Source of the DNA: Candidatus Coatesiibacteriota bacterium
GTDB taxonomy: Bacteria > RBG-13-66-14 > B26-G2
Reading direction: 5' to 3'
DNA: 5,773 bases
Assembly (NCBI GenBank): GCA_003647715.1
Contig: QMNJ01000098.1
Coordinates: 1 to 5,773, forward strand
Every line of letters begins with the position of its first letter. The first letter of the stretch is position 1. A program made the translations under genes and the position numbers. Below, in pieces: positions 5,614-5,773 of the stretch. The notes beneath the pieces are model-generated. The model had not been told where the DNA came from. It made no database searches and saw only the letters and a program-made list of their open reading frames with translations.

Positions 5614-5773
5614 ATGAGAAGTTTAATATCATTATCTGCGATTGTAATGCTCATTCCAGTCCTGCTCTTTCTATGCTGCACCGAGGATAACATTGACAAT
5701 GGCGAATCGCCCTCCACGCCTAAGGATACACTCACACTGTTCGTGGAGGCACACAACCACCACGACCATATAG
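5614..5773 (+). CDS. lipoprotein-like exported protein, 3' end beyond the window
   Basis: The first 53 codons of a gene that runs off the right edge. ATG 5614 follows GGAGGT (5601-5606) by 7 nt, a strong ribosome binding site. The N-terminus has R2, a hydrophobic stretch (about 4-20, rich in L, I and V) and then two adjacent cysteines, C21 and C22, in LLFLCC. This suggests a type II signal peptide with lipid attachment to one of them, although leucine or cysteine at -1 is not the usual small residue. A polar linker (DNIDNGESPSTPKD) is followed by LTLFVEAHNHHDHI, which resembles the first helix of SnoaL/NTF2-like domains. That last point is a weak inference from about 14 residues. It follows the ATPase gene by 58 bp but is unlikely to share its function. 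Confidence 0.75.
   Translation, partial: MRSLISLSAIVMLIPVLLFLCCTEDNIDNGESPSTPKDTLTLFVEAHNHHDHI

Overview
The window looks like a chromosomal segment from an uncultivated or little-studied bacterium, not an archaeon. Evidence for a bacterium: a sigma70-type promoter (TTGCCC, 17 bp spacer, TATAAT) in front of a tRNA-Leu gene, GGAGG-type ribosome binding sites before several genes, a lipoprotein-type signal sequence, and DnaC/DnaI-like and DnaD-like replication proteins. The genes use many ATA (Ile) and AGG/AGA (Arg) codons. The tRNA gene does not encode its CCA end. I cannot name the lineage from the sequence alone.

Layout, left to right. A promoter (52-80) drives tRNA-Leu(CAA) (115-200). Next comes a 177 bp spacer with two tiny overlapping ORFs and a probable promoter. 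A complete phosphate butyryl/acetyltransferase gene (378-1274, +) follows, with no kinase partner beside it. Then there is a minus-strand block: an RNase Z-like metallo-beta-lactamase-fold hydrolase (1320-2057), a small conserved-looking protein of unknown function (2156-2428), and a B12-binding-domain radical SAM enzyme (2557-3930). The gaps of about 100 bp between these three argue for loose linkage rather than a tight operon. From an AT-rich divergent intergenic region, two plus-strand genes follow: a DnaD-like protein (4046-4732) and a DnaC/DnaI-like AAA+ ATPase with an N-terminal zinc-binding motif (4749-5555). The window ends inside a lipoprotein-like gene (5614 onward).

The DnaD-like and DnaC-like genes are the only pair whose products plausibly act together. 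Their arrangement resembles the Firmicute dnaB-dnaI helicase-loading pair. Neither has a visible Shine-Dalgarno sequence, and each has a TATAAT hexamer close to its start codon, which suggests very short or absent 5' leaders. The remaining genes look like unrelated housekeeping or metabolic neighbours. I found no CRISPR array, insertion sequence, attachment site, rRNA or convincing intrinsic terminator. The most unusual content is the replication-loader pair and the orphan radical SAM enzyme. Nothing here proves a new system.
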